Made by a program: the position numbers and the translations under genes. The notes under the pieces were generated by a model. That model worked only from the letters and a program-made list of their open reading frames with translations. It was not told the origin of the DNA and ran no database searches. DNA of 64,000 bases, taken from Streptomyces sp. NBC_01408 (GTDB lineage Bacteria > Actinomycetota > Actinomycetes > Streptomycetales > Streptomycetaceae). Positions within the stretch are counted from its first letter, which is position 1; every line of letters begins with the position of its first letter. This document shows, one piece after another, positions 54,041-63,475 of this stretch. The stretch spans positions 2,783,001 to 2,847,000 of the forward strand of contig NZ_JAPEPJ010000001.1 of assembly GCF_026340255.1 (NCBI RefSeq). Reading direction: 5' to 3'.

Positions 54041-54774
54041 CCGAAGCGCTGCATTTCGCCGACTCCGGGGAGGCCGCGGACCTCGCGGCCTTCCTGGGCC
54101 GGCTGGTGCACTACGACCGCGCCGCCGCCGTCCGCCTTCAGGCGGCACCTCCCACGCCGCAGGGCGTGGGCGGCGGCGCGCTCGCGGTCTTCGGGCGTCC
54201 GCCGTCCTTCGAGGTCCTGGCGATCCGTACGGTGCGGCTCGCCGCACCCGTCGGCACACCGCTGGACGTGACCGTCTCCGCGGGCGAACTGCTGGAGTCC
54301 GTCGACGAGGCCGCGGCCGGAGCCGTCGTACCCGGGCCGGTCACCGGACCCCCCTGGGCCGGGCTGCTCCCGCCCCGCGGCGGCTGGCGGCAGCTGCCCG
54401 GGCTGCCCGGCCCCGATGAGATACGGGTGGCCGTGTCGGCAGCCGTGGCCGAGTTCCGGGCCCGCGACGAGGCCCTGCCCGTGCAGCACCGGACCCGCTC
54501 CGAGCGCGACCGCATCGGCCGTGAGATCTGGTCCCGGACGCTGGGCGACACCGAACTCCCGCTGCGCGCCGCGCACGCCGCGCAGTCCCTGGGCTTCCTG
54601 CGGCCGATACGGTCCGCCGTCCACGCCGGAGCCCCCGGCAGCGGCGCCCCCGTCCCCGTCGCGCTGCTCGCCGCCGGGACCTGGCTGCGCCTGCGGACCC
54701 CGTACGGCTCCGTGGCCACCCGCCGCCCCGGCAGCACCAGTGGCCTGGGCGCCTTCCAGGTCCGCCCGGTCTGA
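54037..54774 (+). CDS. Conserved hypothetical protein after the thioesterase
   Basis: 245 residues, no signal or membrane segment. Features: ADSGEAADLAAFLGRLVHYD, VRLAAPVGTPLDVTVSAGEL, LLPPRGGWRQLPGLPGPDEI and a helical HRTRSERDRIGREIWSRTLG, ending in LLAAGTWLRLRTPYGSVATR. Such proteins accompany ettA/thioesterase genes in actinobacteria as far as I recall, with unknown function. Translationally coupled to the thioesterase through the ATGA overlap. Confidence 0.7.
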   Translation: MTEALHFADSGEAADLAAFLGRLVHYDRAAAVRLQAAPPTPQGVGGGALAVFGRPPSFEVLAIRTVRLAAPVGTPLDVTVSAGELLESVDEAAAGAVVPGPVTGPPWAGLLPPRGGWRQLPGLPGPDEIRVAVSAAVAEFRARDEALPVQHRTRSERDRIGREIWSRTLGDTELPLRAAHAAQSLGFLRPIRSAVHAGAPGSGAPVPVALLAAGTWLRLRTPYGSVATRRPGSTSGLGAFQVRPV

Positions 54775-54784
54775 TCCCGCCCCG

Positions 54785-54857
54785 GCCGGGTCTCGCCTGG
54801 TCTGGTCCCGCCCGGTCAGGCCCCGCCTGGCCCAGCCCGCCCGGTCCGATCCCGCCG
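54785..54857 (+). repeat. Short CCCGCCCGGTC repeat cluster
   Basis: Imperfect tandem copies of about 11-14 bp (GTCTCGCCTGGTC, TGGTCCCGCCCGGTC, AGGCCCCGCCTGGCC, CAGCCCGCCCGGTCC) between the convergent hypothetical and globin genes. Confidence 0.6.
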
Positions 54858-54868
54858 AAGCCGTCGGG

Positions 54869-55273
54869 TCAGCCCGACGTGTTGATCATCGACGCGGCCG
54901 CGTACGTCAGGTACTTCCACAGCTGCGCCTCGTGCTCCGGCGCCAGGCCCAGCTCGTCCACGGCCACCCGCATGTGCTTCAGCCAGGCGTCGTGCGCCGC
55001 CGCGTCCACCTGGAACGGGGCGTGCCGCATCCGCAGCCGCGGGTGCCCGCGGTGCTCGCTGTAGGTGGTGGGTCCGCCCCAGTACTGGATCAGGAACAGC
55101 GTGAACCGCTCCTCGGCCGGACCGAGATCCTCTTCCGGGTACATCGGGCGCAGCAGCGGGTCTTCCGCGACCCCCTGGTAGAAGCGCCGGACGAGGCGGC
55201 GGAAGGTCTCCTCGCCGCCGACCTGCTCGTAGAAGGTCTGCTCCTGAAGCGTGCCCCGCGGAATCTCATTCAC
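54869..55273 (-). CDS. glbO: Truncated haemoglobin, group II (GlbO-like)
   Basis: 134 residues, two-over-two globin. Landmarks: VGGEETFRRLVRRFYQGVAE with the distal-pocket Phe/Tyr, RPMYPEEDLGPAEERFTLFL, QYWGGPTTYSEHRGHPRLRMRHAPF with the proximal-side HPRLRMRH region, and the Trp in AWLKHM. Group II truncated haemoglobins bind oxygen tightly and are linked to oxygen delivery to oxidases or NO handling. The GTG at 55273 is the start. Divergent from the methyltransferase gene with about 100 bp between. Confidence 0.9.
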   Translation of the reverse strand: MNEIPRGTLQEQTFYEQVGGEETFRRLVRRFYQGVAEDPLLRPMYPEEDLGPAEERFTLFLIQYWGGPTTYSEHRGHPRLRMRHAPFQVDAAAHDAWLKHMRVAVDELGLAPEHEAQLWKYLTYAAASMINTSG

Positions 55274-55375
55274 CCGACCATCGTCTCAGACACCCGGACG
55301 GAGTACCCAGGTCCTAGGACCGGTCCGCGCCCGTGCGCGGTAGCCTGCGGGGGCCGCCCGCAGGACAGTGGAGAC

Positions 55376-56365
55376 ATGGGCGCTCACACCCCACGCATCG
55401 AGGTACGGGACCTGCGCGAGACCGCGCACGCCGCCCAGGTGCGGGAACTGACGGCCGCCGGGGTACTGGACGACCCCCGCTGGCGGGCCGCCTTCGCGGC
55501 CGTGGCCCGGCATGTCTTCGTCCCCTACTTCTGGACCGGCCGCGGCGCCGGCCACGAACGGCTCTGGGCCGAGGACCCCGACCCCGAGCAGCGGGCCCGC
55601 TGGCTGCGCGGGGTATACACCGACACCCCGCTCGCGACGCGGCTGCGCGACGGCGAGCTGCTCTCCTCCAGCAGCCAGCCGTCGCTGATGGCGAAGATGC
55701 TGACGGCCCTCGACGTGCACGACGGCGACAACGTGCTGGAGATCGGCGCGGGCACCGGCTACAACGCCGCCCTGCTCTGCCACCGGCTCGGCGATGACCT
55801 GGTCACCACCGTGGACCTCGACGAGGAGATCACCGAGTCGGCACGGGCCCACCTGGCCCAGCTCGGCTACCACCCGGCCGTGGTCACCGGGGACGGCGCG
55901 CGCGGCTGTCCCTCGCGGGCCCCCTTCGACCGGATCATGGTGACCTGCACGCTGCCGCTGATCCCGCGGGCCTGGCTCGGCCAGTGCCGTCCCGGGGCGC
56001 GGATCCTGGCGCCGCTGTCGACCGGCCTGATCGCGCTCACGGTCCGGGACCCGGACTTCGCGGAGGGCCGCTTCCTGCACACCTCGGCGTACTTCGTCCC
56101 GCTGCGCGGGGCCACGGCCGGGGCGCCGCTCGCCGAGTCCTGGGCGATGCACACGATCCCGTACGAGCTGGTGGAGAACGAGCGCTTCCAGTTCATGCTC
56201 GTGCTGACCGCGGGGGTGCTGCACCCCCGCGAGGCCCTGGACCTCTGGCGGCGCGAGGGCCGCCCGGCGCGCGAACGCTTCGGGGTCACGGTCAGTGACG
56301 GGGGCCAGTGGTCCTGGCTGGACGATCCCCAGGGGCCCTACGTGTGGCCCCTGGGGGAAGGGTGA
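55376..56365 (+). CDS. PIMT-like methyltransferase
   Basis: 329 residues from the ATG at 55376. The N-terminal half resembles protein-L-isoaspartate methyltransferases (VARHVFVPYFWT, then SSSSQPSLMAKMLTALDVHD), followed by the SAM-binding motif VLEIGAGTGYNAALL, VDLDEEITESA and the VTGDGARG segment; the C-terminal part (about 120 residues) is an extra domain. The substrate may be isoaspartyl protein residues or a peptide; members of this group also modify ribosomal peptides, but there is no precursor peptide nearby. Its stop is 1 bp from that of the convergent FHA gene. Confidence 0.85.
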   Translation: MGAHTPRIEVRDLRETAHAAQVRELTAAGVLDDPRWRAAFAAVARHVFVPYFWTGRGAGHERLWAEDPDPEQRARWLRGVYTDTPLATRLRDGELLSSSSQPSLMAKMLTALDVHDGDNVLEIGAGTGYNAALLCHRLGDDLVTTVDLDEEITESARAHLAQLGYHPAVVTGDGARGCPSRAPFDRIMVTCTLPLIPRAWLGQCRPGARILAPLSTGLIALTVRDPDFAEGRFLHTSAYFVPLRGATAGAPLAESWAMHTIPYELVENERFQFMLVLTAGVLHPREALDLWRREGRPARERFGVTVSDGGQWSWLDDPQGPYVWPLGEG

Positions 56366-56366
56366 G

Positions 56367-57353
56367 TCAGCCGCGGCGGACGGTGATGGTGGTCCAGGCG
56401 CCGACGTGGACGCGGTCGCCGTCGGCGAGGGGGACCGGGACGTAGGGCTGGATCGGGTCCTCGCCGCCGTTGATGGTGGTGCCGTTGGTGGAGTTCTGGT
56501 CCACCACCGCCCAGCTGAGGTCCGGCTGCTGGACCAGGACCGCGTGCTGGTGGGAGACGCCCGGGTCCTCCGGGGGCACCGACAGGTCGATGTCCGGGGA
56601 CTCGCCCGTGGAGGCGCGGCGGCGGCCGATGGTGATCTGGCCGCCGGTGAGCGGAAGATGCTGCTCCGGGGAGTACGCGGGCAGGTTGAGGCTCGCCGCC
56701 TCGGGGCCGCTGCGCTGCATCATCGCCATGAAGTACGAGCGGTCCGGGCCGATCGTCGCGGTCCAGGCGCCGCCCTGGGGAGGGAAGGGCTGGTACTGCT
56801 GCTGGTACTCGGGCTGCTGGTACTCCTGCGGCGGGGGCTGCTGCTGGTACTGGGGCTGCGGAGCCTGCTGGTACTCCGACTGCTGAGGCTGCTGCGGCTG
56901 CGGCGCCTGCTGAGGCTGGTGCGAGGGCGGCGGCAGCAGCCAGTCGTCCTCGCGCTGGAGCGGCTCGGCCGGCCGGTTGACCCGGGACGGCCGGGAGCCC
57001 TGGTACTCGAAGTGGTCCTGGGAGTACGCCCCGGGAGCCGACACGGGCGGCGGCGGGGGCGGGGGCGGCGTGGCCCCGGATCCCTGGACGCCCGCCTCCG
57101 GGGCGGGGGCGTACGGGGTCGGCGTACGCGTCAGGAAGTTGTACCGGCACTCCTCGCAGAACGGGGCCATGGCCTCGCGCGGGGTCCGGCACTGCGGGCA
57201 GAGCTCGGCCTGGGCAGTGGCGTCACCGGGGACCGGGGGATAGCCGTAGCCGTACGAGGGCGCCGCGGTGCCCTCGGACGCGGCCATGCGGTGGCCGCAC
57301 ACCTCGCACCAGTCGTCGGACGCGGACTGGTGCCCGTTCGGGCAGGTCGGCAT
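56367..57353 (-). CDS. Zinc-ribbon FHA-domain protein
   Basis: 328 residues. Two zinc-ribbon-like motifs first (CPNGHQSASDDWCEVCGH at 4-21; CPQCRTPREAMAPFCEECRY at 52-71), then a long disordered region with polyPro and Gln-rich stretches (PQQAPQPQQPQQSEYQQAPQ), and a C-terminal FHA domain (about 235-328) with ITIGRRRA, SVPPEDPGVSHQHA and DQNSTNGTTING, which bind phosphothreonine. It is the last gene of the kinase cassette and a natural reader of PknG phosphorylation. The ATG at 57353 is preceded by GAAGGGGGA. Confidence 0.92.
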   Translation of the reverse strand: MPTCPNGHQSASDDWCEVCGHRMAASEGTAAPSYGYGYPPVPGDATAQAELCPQCRTPREAMAPFCEECRYNFLTRTPTPYAPAPEAGVQGSGATPPPPPPPPVSAPGAYSQDHFEYQGSRPSRVNRPAEPLQREDDWLLPPPSHQPQQAPQPQQPQQSEYQQAPQPQYQQQPPPQEYQQPEYQQQYQPFPPQGGAWTATIGPDRSYFMAMMQRSGPEAASLNLPAYSPEQHLPLTGGQITIGRRRASTGESPDIDLSVPPEDPGVSHQHAVLVQQPDLSWAVVDQNSTNGTTINGGEDPIQPYVPVPLADGDRVHVGAWTTITVRRG

Positions 57354-57399
57354 GGCGGCACTTCCCCCTTCTTCTCCTGCGTCATCGCGTCAGGTCTTC

Positions 57400-58725
57400 T
57401 CAGGTCTTCTTCACTCGGACGGTCTGCGTCGAACGCGTTTCAAGAGTCATCTCGTCGGCATCGGCGACCTTCGCTTTCAGCCGCACAGTACCGTTCACCG
57501 CGTCGACGACATCCACCACCTTCGCGAGCAGTTTCGCTGTGTCGGCGTTCCCGGAGGCGCTCGCCAGTTGCACGGCGCGCCCCAGTTTGGCGGTGGCGCC
57601 GTCGACATCACCCAGTTTGCGGGCTTCCAGCCCCTGTTGGATAGCCTGCGCGAGCTCCGCCTGTCCGGTGTAGTGGGCGACCTGCGGGTTGATGGCGGTG
57701 GAGGCGGCCAGATCGTTCGTCCACACCGCGCGCACCAGGCCCTGGGCGAGGGCCGTCGGCGGCTCGCCCGCCGGCCCGGGCAGGACGAGCGTGGCGCGGG
57801 CCGCGAGCATCTCCTGGCCGACGGCCGCGTTCGGGACGCGGACGCAGACGTGGTACTCGCGGGACTCGTCGCCCCACGACCCCGTCGGGTAGTCGCCCGC
57901 GCGCGGGCCCGCCTCGACGCGGCGGGAGGTCAGGTCCTGGACCGTGGGCGCGACCTGCTTCACGTACTGGATCTCCACGCCGACCGGGGTCCACAGGCGC
58001 AGCGCGACGTCCGCGACCTCCTTGCCCATGACGTTCTCCATCATGCGGGTGAAGTCCTCGGCCAGGTGCGCCGGGTCGGCCACGATGTCGGCGGAGCCGA
58101 GCAGCGCCCCGGCGATGCCCGTCACCTCCTTGACCTCCCAGTCGGTGCCCACCCCGCGGGCGTCGCAGGTGAAGCGTCCCGCGCAGGCGTCGAGGGTGGC
58201 GCGGAGCACGGCCGGGTCCTCGTGCTCGTTGCGGCCGTCGGTGAGCAGGATGCCGTGCCGGATGGTGGCGGGGGACTGGCGCAGCAGGCCGTCGGCGAGG
58301 CGCAGCCAGGTCCCGATGGCGGTGCCGCCGCCGGAGGTGAGACCGCGCAGGGCCTCCTTGGCCTGGGCCCGGGTGGCGGGGTCGGCGACGGCGAGGCGGC
58401 CCTGGCCCGGGTACACCTCCTTGGCCACGTGCGTACCGGCGATCACCGCGAAGGAGGTGCCGTCGCGCAGGGTGTCGACGGCCGCGGCCGTGGCCTCGCG
58501 GGCGCCGCGCATCTTGTCCGGCGGGTACTCCATGGACCCGGAGCAGTCGACCATGATCACGACGGCCGCCGAGCCCTGGGCAGCCACCGCGCGGGTTGCG
58601 GTGGCGCCACCGGTGGAGGTGACCGTGACGATCGCGTGGACGTCCCGCCCGCCCTCGGGGAGGAACTCGTTCTGGTACACCTCCACGCTGAAGCGCGGGG
58701 CGCTCGGCTTGGCGAAGTTCGCCAT
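57400..58725 (-). CDS. VWA-domain protein of the kinase cassette
   Basis: 441 residues from the ATG at 58725 (AAGGAG at good spacing). The von Willebrand factor A domain has the MIDAS motif MVDCSGSM (Asp60, Ser62, Ser64), the threonine in GLTSGGGTAIGTWL and the Asp in LTDGRNEHEDP. Beta domain and helical C-terminal segment (AQAIQQGLEARKLGDVDGAT, a TPR-like repeat) follow. No signal peptide, so it works in the cytoplasm, probably as a Mg2+-dependent protein-binding scaffold. Between PP2C and FHA genes, so part of the same signalling operon. Confidence 0.92.
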   Translation of the reverse strand: MANFAKPSAPRFSVEVYQNEFLPEGGRDVHAIVTVTSTGGATATRAVAAQGSAAVVIMVDCSGSMEYPPDKMRGAREATAAAVDTLRDGTSFAVIAGTHVAKEVYPGQGRLAVADPATRAQAKEALRGLTSGGGTAIGTWLRLADGLLRQSPATIRHGILLTDGRNEHEDPAVLRATLDACAGRFTCDARGVGTDWEVKEVTGIAGALLGSADIVADPAHLAEDFTRMMENVMGKEVADVALRLWTPVGVEIQYVKQVAPTVQDLTSRRVEAGPRAGDYPTGSWGDESREYHVCVRVPNAAVGQEMLAARATLVLPGPAGEPPTALAQGLVRAVWTNDLAASTAINPQVAHYTGQAELAQAIQQGLEARKLGDVDGATAKLGRAVQLASASGNADTAKLLAKVVDVVDAVNGTVRLKAKVADADEMTLETRSTQTVRVKKT

Positions 58726-58933
58726 CGGTTGGGCTCCTTGGGGTGTCAGGTCGATCGGGCTGGATCGGGGAGCGGGGTCTGGTGCCGTGGATCGCGAGGC
58801 CGAGGAGGGAGCCGGCGTGGAGCACCGGCGACCGGCGGGGCGCGGCAGGGGCACGGCGCGGCGGCGGGCACCGCGGGCCCGGCCTGGTCGGCACGACACC
58901 GCCTACGGCTCGGGCAGGGCCCGGGCAGGCGGG

Positions 58934-60589
58934 TCAGGCCTGGGCGCGCGGCTCCGGTTCCGGTGCCGGCCCGGGTTCCGGTGCGGCCTCCGCCTGCGGG
59001 GCCGGGCCCGGGTCCGGGACCGCGGCGAACGGCACGACGGCCACGGTGACATTGTCGTGGCCGCCGCCGTCGAGGGCGTGTCCCACCAGGACCTGCGCGC
59101 TGTGCAGGGGCCGGGTCGCCGCGTCCGCGGGCAGCACCTGGGCCACCTCCCGGGCGGACTCGGCGTAGTTCCACAGGCCGTCGGTGCAGACCACGACCAC
59201 ACCGGGGTGGTCCGGCTTGAAGGTGGCCGTGTGCGGTTCGAGGTCGTACGCGTCCGCCCCCAGCCAGCCCGTGATCGCGTGCGCGCGGACGTCCGCGTAG
59301 GCCTCGGCCTCGCCCATCAGACCGGCCGCCACCATCTGAGCGGCCCAGGAATCGTCCTCGGTGAGGCGGCGCGGCAGCGCGGCCCGGTCGTCGGGGACCC
59401 AGTAGGCGCGGCTGTCGCCCACCCAGCCGATGGTCAGCAGGCCGCCGCTGACCACGGCGCCGACCAGGGTGCAGGCGGGGGCGTTCTGCGCGCCCGGGGT
59501 CTCCGGGGCCAGGGCGTTCACGGCGGTGGCGGCGGCCAGGATCGCCTCGTGCATGGCCTCCTGGGGGTGGGCGCCGCGGGGGAGCGCGTCGAGCAGCGCC
59601 TCGTTGGCGGCGCCGGCCGCGGCGGCCGAGGCCTCGTCGGGGCGGCTCGCGGACGAGACGCCGTCGCAGACGATGGCCACGGTGGCGGCGCTGCCGTCGG
59701 GCAGGGCGGTGGCCGCCACGGCGAAGGAGTCCTCGTTGCGGTGGTGGCGCAGCCCCCGGTCGCTGACGGCGGCGACGCTGCCGAGCTCCTCCTCGACGTG
59801 GTCCCGCTCCCGGGGCTGGGCGTGCCCGCAGTGCTCGCAGTACCCGTCGGTGTCGACCCGCCCGGCCCGGCAGGCCACACAGGTCTTCCCGCCCTCGGCG
59901 GCGCCCTGCGGCTCCGCGGCCGCCGCCTCGGCGCCGGTCTGGGAGGCGCCGGTCCGGGCCGGGTCCGGCTGGGCCGCGCCGGGCTGGGCCGCGCCGGGCT
60001 GGGACGCGCCGGGCTGGGCCGCGCCGGGCTGAGTCGCGCCGGGCTGAGCCGCGCCAGTCGGGGACGCGCCGGGCTCGGACGGGTCCGGCTGGGGAGCGCC
60101 GTCGCCGGTGCCGTGCGGGGCGTCGCCGTACGGGGCCGCGGGCCCGGACCCCGCCGCGTACGGCTCCTCGGACGGGCCCCACGGGGTGCCCTCCGGCGGC
60201 GTACCGGGGGCGGCCCGCAGGTCGTACCGGGCCTCGGGCCCGTCCGCCGCGCCCTGCGCGCCGGCGCCGTACGGGGTCTCGGACGCGGGCCAGGGCGCGC
60301 CGCCCTGCGGAGGCGTCGCGGCCGCGGCCGCGCTCTGCTCCGCCGGGCTCGCGGACCAGCCGCCCGCGTCACCGACCAGCGTCGGGGCCGCGCCGGTGAC
60401 ACTGCCCCACCCGGGGGCGGGACGCTGCGCGGCCTCCACCGCGGGCGGGGCCGCGGGCCGTCCCGCGGAGGCGGCCGGGCGAGCCGGAGGGGCGGCGGAG
60501 ACGGCGTAGCCACAGACACCGCAGAAACGGTCCCCCTCTTCGAGGGGTTCCGCGCAGCTGGGGCAGCCCGACGGCCGATGCATCGACAT
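58934..60589 (-). CDS. Zinc-ribbon PP2C-type protein phosphatase
   Basis: 551 residues from the ATG at 60589 (3 nt after the kinase stop). N-terminal zinc ribbon CPSCAEPLEEGDRFCGVCGY, a disordered Pro/Ala/Gly region with QPGA repeats, a second ribbon CVACRAGRVDTDGYCEHCGH, then the PP2C catalytic domain with RHHRNEDSF, VCDGVSS, GWVGDSRAYW, TDGLWNY and GGHDNVT, the Mg2+/Mn2+ ligands. It dephosphorylates Ser/Thr and would oppose the adjacent PknG-like kinase. A Pro/Glu-rich tail (PAPQAEAAPEPGPAPEPEP) ends the protein. Tight spacing to the kinase indicates co-expression. Confidence 0.93.
   Translation of the reverse strand: MSMHRPSGCPSCAEPLEEGDRFCGVCGYAVSAAPPARPAASAGRPAAPPAVEAAQRPAPGWGSVTGAAPTLVGDAGGWSASPAEQSAAAAATPPQGGAPWPASETPYGAGAQGAADGPEARYDLRAAPGTPPEGTPWGPSEEPYAAGSGPAAPYGDAPHGTGDGAPQPDPSEPGASPTGAAQPGATQPGAAQPGASQPGAAQPGAAQPDPARTGASQTGAEAAAAEPQGAAEGGKTCVACRAGRVDTDGYCEHCGHAQPRERDHVEEELGSVAAVSDRGLRHHRNEDSFAVAATALPDGSAATVAIVCDGVSSASRPDEASAAAAGAANEALLDALPRGAHPQEAMHEAILAAATAVNALAPETPGAQNAPACTLVGAVVSGGLLTIGWVGDSRAYWVPDDRAALPRRLTEDDSWAAQMVAAGLMGEAEAYADVRAHAITGWLGADAYDLEPHTATFKPDHPGVVVVCTDGLWNYAESAREVAQVLPADAATRPLHSAQVLVGHALDGGGHDNVTVAVVPFAAVPDPGPAPQAEAAPEPGPAPEPEPRAQA
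59966..60060 (-). repeat. 15-bp tandem repeats coding AQPGA in the phosphatase
   Basis: On the plus strand about six copies of GGCTGGGCCGCGCCG-type units (period 15) that encode QPGA(A/S/T) repeats in the phosphatase linker. In-frame repeat, prone to length variation. Confidence 0.8.
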
Positions 60590-60592
60590 CAA

Positions 60593-63475
60593 TCACACCC
60601 ACGTCCGGGGACGGAAACGGTTTGCCCGCTCCACCAGTTCGATCCTCTCCTCGCCCCGCTGTGCCAGCCGTGCGAGAAGGCGGTACGAGCGCTCCAGGCC
60701 GAAGCGCAGGCCCCGCTCGTCCAGTTGACTGCCGAGCAGCGTGGTCCGGCCGGAGTCGGAACCCCGGCTACCCGACAGTACCCAGTCCAGGGCCGAGCCC
60801 AGAACTTCCGCCGCCAGCCGCTCCTGCCGCTCCGGGTCCAGCCCGAACCGCCGCAGCGCCTCCACCTGGTCGGAGGCGGCCGCCAGATCGGGCAGCAGCG
60901 CCTCCTCGGGAGACCGGTCGCGCAGACGTGCGCGTACGGAGGCCACCCGTGCGGCGGTGTAGTGGATCGAGGCCTCCGGTACGGACTCCAGCGTGCGCAC
61001 GGCCGCGGCGCGGTCGCCGGCGGCCAGCTGGACCCGGGCCAGCCCGAAGGCCGCGCTCACGAATCCCGGGTCGGTGATCCAGACCAGCCGGTAGTACTCG
61101 GCGGCGTTGTCCAGCTGGCCCAGCACCTCCGCGCACAGCGCGAGGGCCAGCTTCGGCGCGGGCTCGCCCGGGAAGGCGTCGTAGATCGCGTCGAAGGACA
61201 GGGCCGCGATCTCGTTCTCACCGGTGGCCAGCGAGGCGATCCCGCGGGCCCACACCACCCGCCAGTCGTCCGGATGCCGGGCCTCCAGCTCCGCCAGGGT
61301 GGCTCCGGCCGCGGGCAGTTCGCCCAGCTCCAGCCGGGCCCGCAGCTCCCGCAGCCGCAGCTCGGCCGAGTCCGCGGGCGCCGAGCCCAGCGCGCCGAGC
61401 AGGTCGGCCGGAGCGGAGGACAGCAGGCCGGTCAGGAAACCGGCGTTGGGATCGCCCGCGTCCACCAGCGGCACGGGCAGGGCCAGCGCGGTCTCGCGGG
61501 CGTCGAGCGATCTCGCTCCCGCGGCGGGCGGCGGCAGCACGGGCACGGCCACGGCACCCCTGGCCGGAGCCGCCTGGGGCACGGCCGACGCCCGGGGCCC
61601 CGGTACGGGCGCACCCGCCGCGTGCGTGGCGGTGGTACCGAGCGGCCCCGGCGGACCGCTCGCCGAGGCACCGCCTGCGGAACTGTGCGCCCAGGCACCC
61701 TGCGGGCCCGGCGCGCCGGGCGCGGGCGTACCGCCCGGCGGGGTGCGGCCTGCGGAGGTGTGCGTCCCCGCGCCCTGCCCGCCCGCCGGAGCGGACGGCC
61801 AGGCCCGCGCCCCGGGCGCACCGCCCGCGCCGGGCACCAGCACCGGACCCGTACCGGCCCGTGCGGATGCGCCGCGGCCAAGGGCCCCGAAGAGGCCGCC
61901 CCTTCGGGCGGAGCCCCCCGTACCGCTCCGGTAGCCGAGCCGGGAGACCAGCGCGCCCCCGGCGCCCTCGGCGAACAGCCGGGTGTCCGGAACCCGAAGC
62001 TCCGGCCCGAAGAGCGTCGACAGCTGCGGCCGCGGCCGGCCCGTCTGCAGGGCGACCACCTCCCGCAGCACGCCCGTCAGCTGGTCCGCCATCTCCTGCG
62101 CGGACGCGAAACGCCGACCCGGGTCCGGGTCCGTCGCCCGGACGAGCAGCCGGTAGAAGGACTCGTACCGCCCGAACACCTCGATGTGCTCCGGGTCCGG
62201 CAGCGAATCCACGAAGACGTTGGTGTAGCCCTGGAAATCGAAGGTCAGCACGGCCAGCGTCCGCGCCACCGTGTACAGGTCGGAGGCGACCGACGGGCCC
62301 AGCTCCGCGACCTCGGGGGCCTGGTAGCCCACCGTGCCGTAGATGGCCGACTCCTCGTCGTCCATCCGCCGCACCGCACCCATGTCGATCAGCTTCAGCT
62401 GGTCCTGCTGCTGGATCGCGTTGTCGACCTTGAAGTCGCAGTACAGAAGGTTCCTGCTGTGCAGGTGGCCCAGCGCCTCCAGCGCCTCGATGCCGTACGC
62501 GCAGGCCTGCTCCACCGGGAGCGGATCGCGGCGGCCGTCCGGCCGGCGCCGCTCGTTCGCGATCTCCTTCAGCGATTTGCCGCCCACGTACTCCATGACG
62601 ATGTACCCGTCCAGCGAACCGGTCCGCTGGTCCAGGTGCTCCACGAAGTTGTAGATCCGCACGATGTTGGAGTGCTCGATCTCCGCGAGGAAGCGCCGCT
62701 CCGATATCGCGGCCTCCATCGCGTCCTGGTCGCCGGTGTCCAGCAGGCCCTTGAGCACCACCCACCGGTCGGAGACCGCCCGGTCCACCGCCAGGTACAC
62801 CCAGCCGAGGCCGCCGTGCGCCAGGCAGCCCGCCACCTCGTACTGGCCGTGCACCACGTCACCCGCGCGCAGCTTCGGCACGAACGAGTACGGGTGGCCG
62901 CACTTGGTGCAGAACCCCTCCGTGCGGCCCGGCCGCTCCCCGCGGGCCCGGCCCACCGCAGCCTCGCAGTCCGAGCGCGAGCAGAACCGCTTGCGCTCGG
63001 GCACCTCCGGGTTCTCCAGCACCGCCGCCGACGGATCGGGACGCGGCACCTCCGGCACGTTGACCAGTCCTGCGCCCAGCCGACTGCGCCCTGCGGACGC
63101 GGCCCCCGAGCCCGAACTGCGCACCGACACCGACCGGGTGGACGCCGCCCCCGTCAGCGCGCGCGACAGCCGCCCCGACACCGAGCGCCGGGAGGACGAG
63201 GACCGCGACGACCGAGACGCCCGCGCCGAGGCCGAGGAACGCGCGGACCCGTGCGAACCCTGCGAGTCCATCGATCCCCGGGACCCGCCGGAGCCCAGGG
63301 CCCCCCGCGCCGCGCTGGTCATCCCCGTCGGCGGGGACACCAGCTCCTCGGCACCCGCCGCGACCGAGCCGATCGGCGCCAGCCCGCAGGTGTCGCAGTA
63401 CAGCTCGCCGCCGCCCATGTCCTCGTACGTCCCCGGGCAGCCGGGGCGAACGCACGCCGTTCCGATCAGGCTCAT
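60593..63475 (-). CDS. pknG: PknG-like serine/threonine protein kinase
   Basis: 960 residues from the ATG at 63475. N-terminal zinc ribbons (CVRPGCPGTYEDMGGGELYC, DTC; CSRSDCEA ... CTKCGHPYSF) separated by a Ser/Arg-rich disordered stretch, as in the rubredoxin part of PknG. Kinase domain about 210-500: Lys242 in VVLKG, catalytic loop LLYCDFKVDNA with Asp347 (the YCDFK variant typical of PknG), and IDMGAVRR in place of DFG. A long Gly/Ala/Pro-rich linker and a TPR region at the C-terminus (ELRLRELRARLELGELPAAG onwards) follow. PknG of mycobacteria controls glutamate metabolism with GlnX/GlnH; here the partners are the phosphatase, VWA and FHA proteins. Confidence 0.92.
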   Translation of the reverse strand: MSLIGTACVRPGCPGTYEDMGGGELYCDTCGLAPIGSVAAGAEELVSPPTGMTSAARGALGSGGSRGSMDSQGSHGSARSSASARASRSSRSSSSRRSVSGRLSRALTGAASTRSVSVRSSGSGAASAGRSRLGAGLVNVPEVPRPDPSAAVLENPEVPERKRFCSRSDCEAAVGRARGERPGRTEGFCTKCGHPYSFVPKLRAGDVVHGQYEVAGCLAHGGLGWVYLAVDRAVSDRWVVLKGLLDTGDQDAMEAAISERRFLAEIEHSNIVRIYNFVEHLDQRTGSLDGYIVMEYVGGKSLKEIANERRRPDGRRDPLPVEQACAYGIEALEALGHLHSRNLLYCDFKVDNAIQQQDQLKLIDMGAVRRMDDEESAIYGTVGYQAPEVAELGPSVASDLYTVARTLAVLTFDFQGYTNVFVDSLPDPEHIEVFGRYESFYRLLVRATDPDPGRRFASAQEMADQLTGVLREVVALQTGRPRPQLSTLFGPELRVPDTRLFAEGAGGALVSRLGYRSGTGGSARRGGLFGALGRGASARAGTGPVLVPGAGGAPGARAWPSAPAGGQGAGTHTSAGRTPPGGTPAPGAPGPQGAWAHSSAGGASASGPPGPLGTTATHAAGAPVPGPRASAVPQAAPARGAVAVPVLPPPAAGARSLDARETALALPVPLVDAGDPNAGFLTGLLSSAPADLLGALGSAPADSAELRLRELRARLELGELPAAGATLAELEARHPDDWRVVWARGIASLATGENEIAALSFDAIYDAFPGEPAPKLALALCAEVLGQLDNAAEYYRLVWITDPGFVSAAFGLARVQLAAGDRAAAVRTLESVPEASIHYTAARVASVRARLRDRSPEEALLPDLAAASDQVEALRRFGLDPERQERLAAEVLGSALDWVLSGSRGSDSGRTTLLGSQLDERGLRFGLERSYRLLARLAQRGEERIELVERANRFRPRTWV

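Noticed and set aside
55376..56365. Methyltransferase of a ribosomal peptide cluster
   Set aside because: No precursor peptide, cyclase or ATP-grasp partner is found next to it.
59966..60060. Regular repeats as a possible CRISPR array
   Set aside because: Units are 15 bp, contiguous without spacers, and code for protein repeats in frame.
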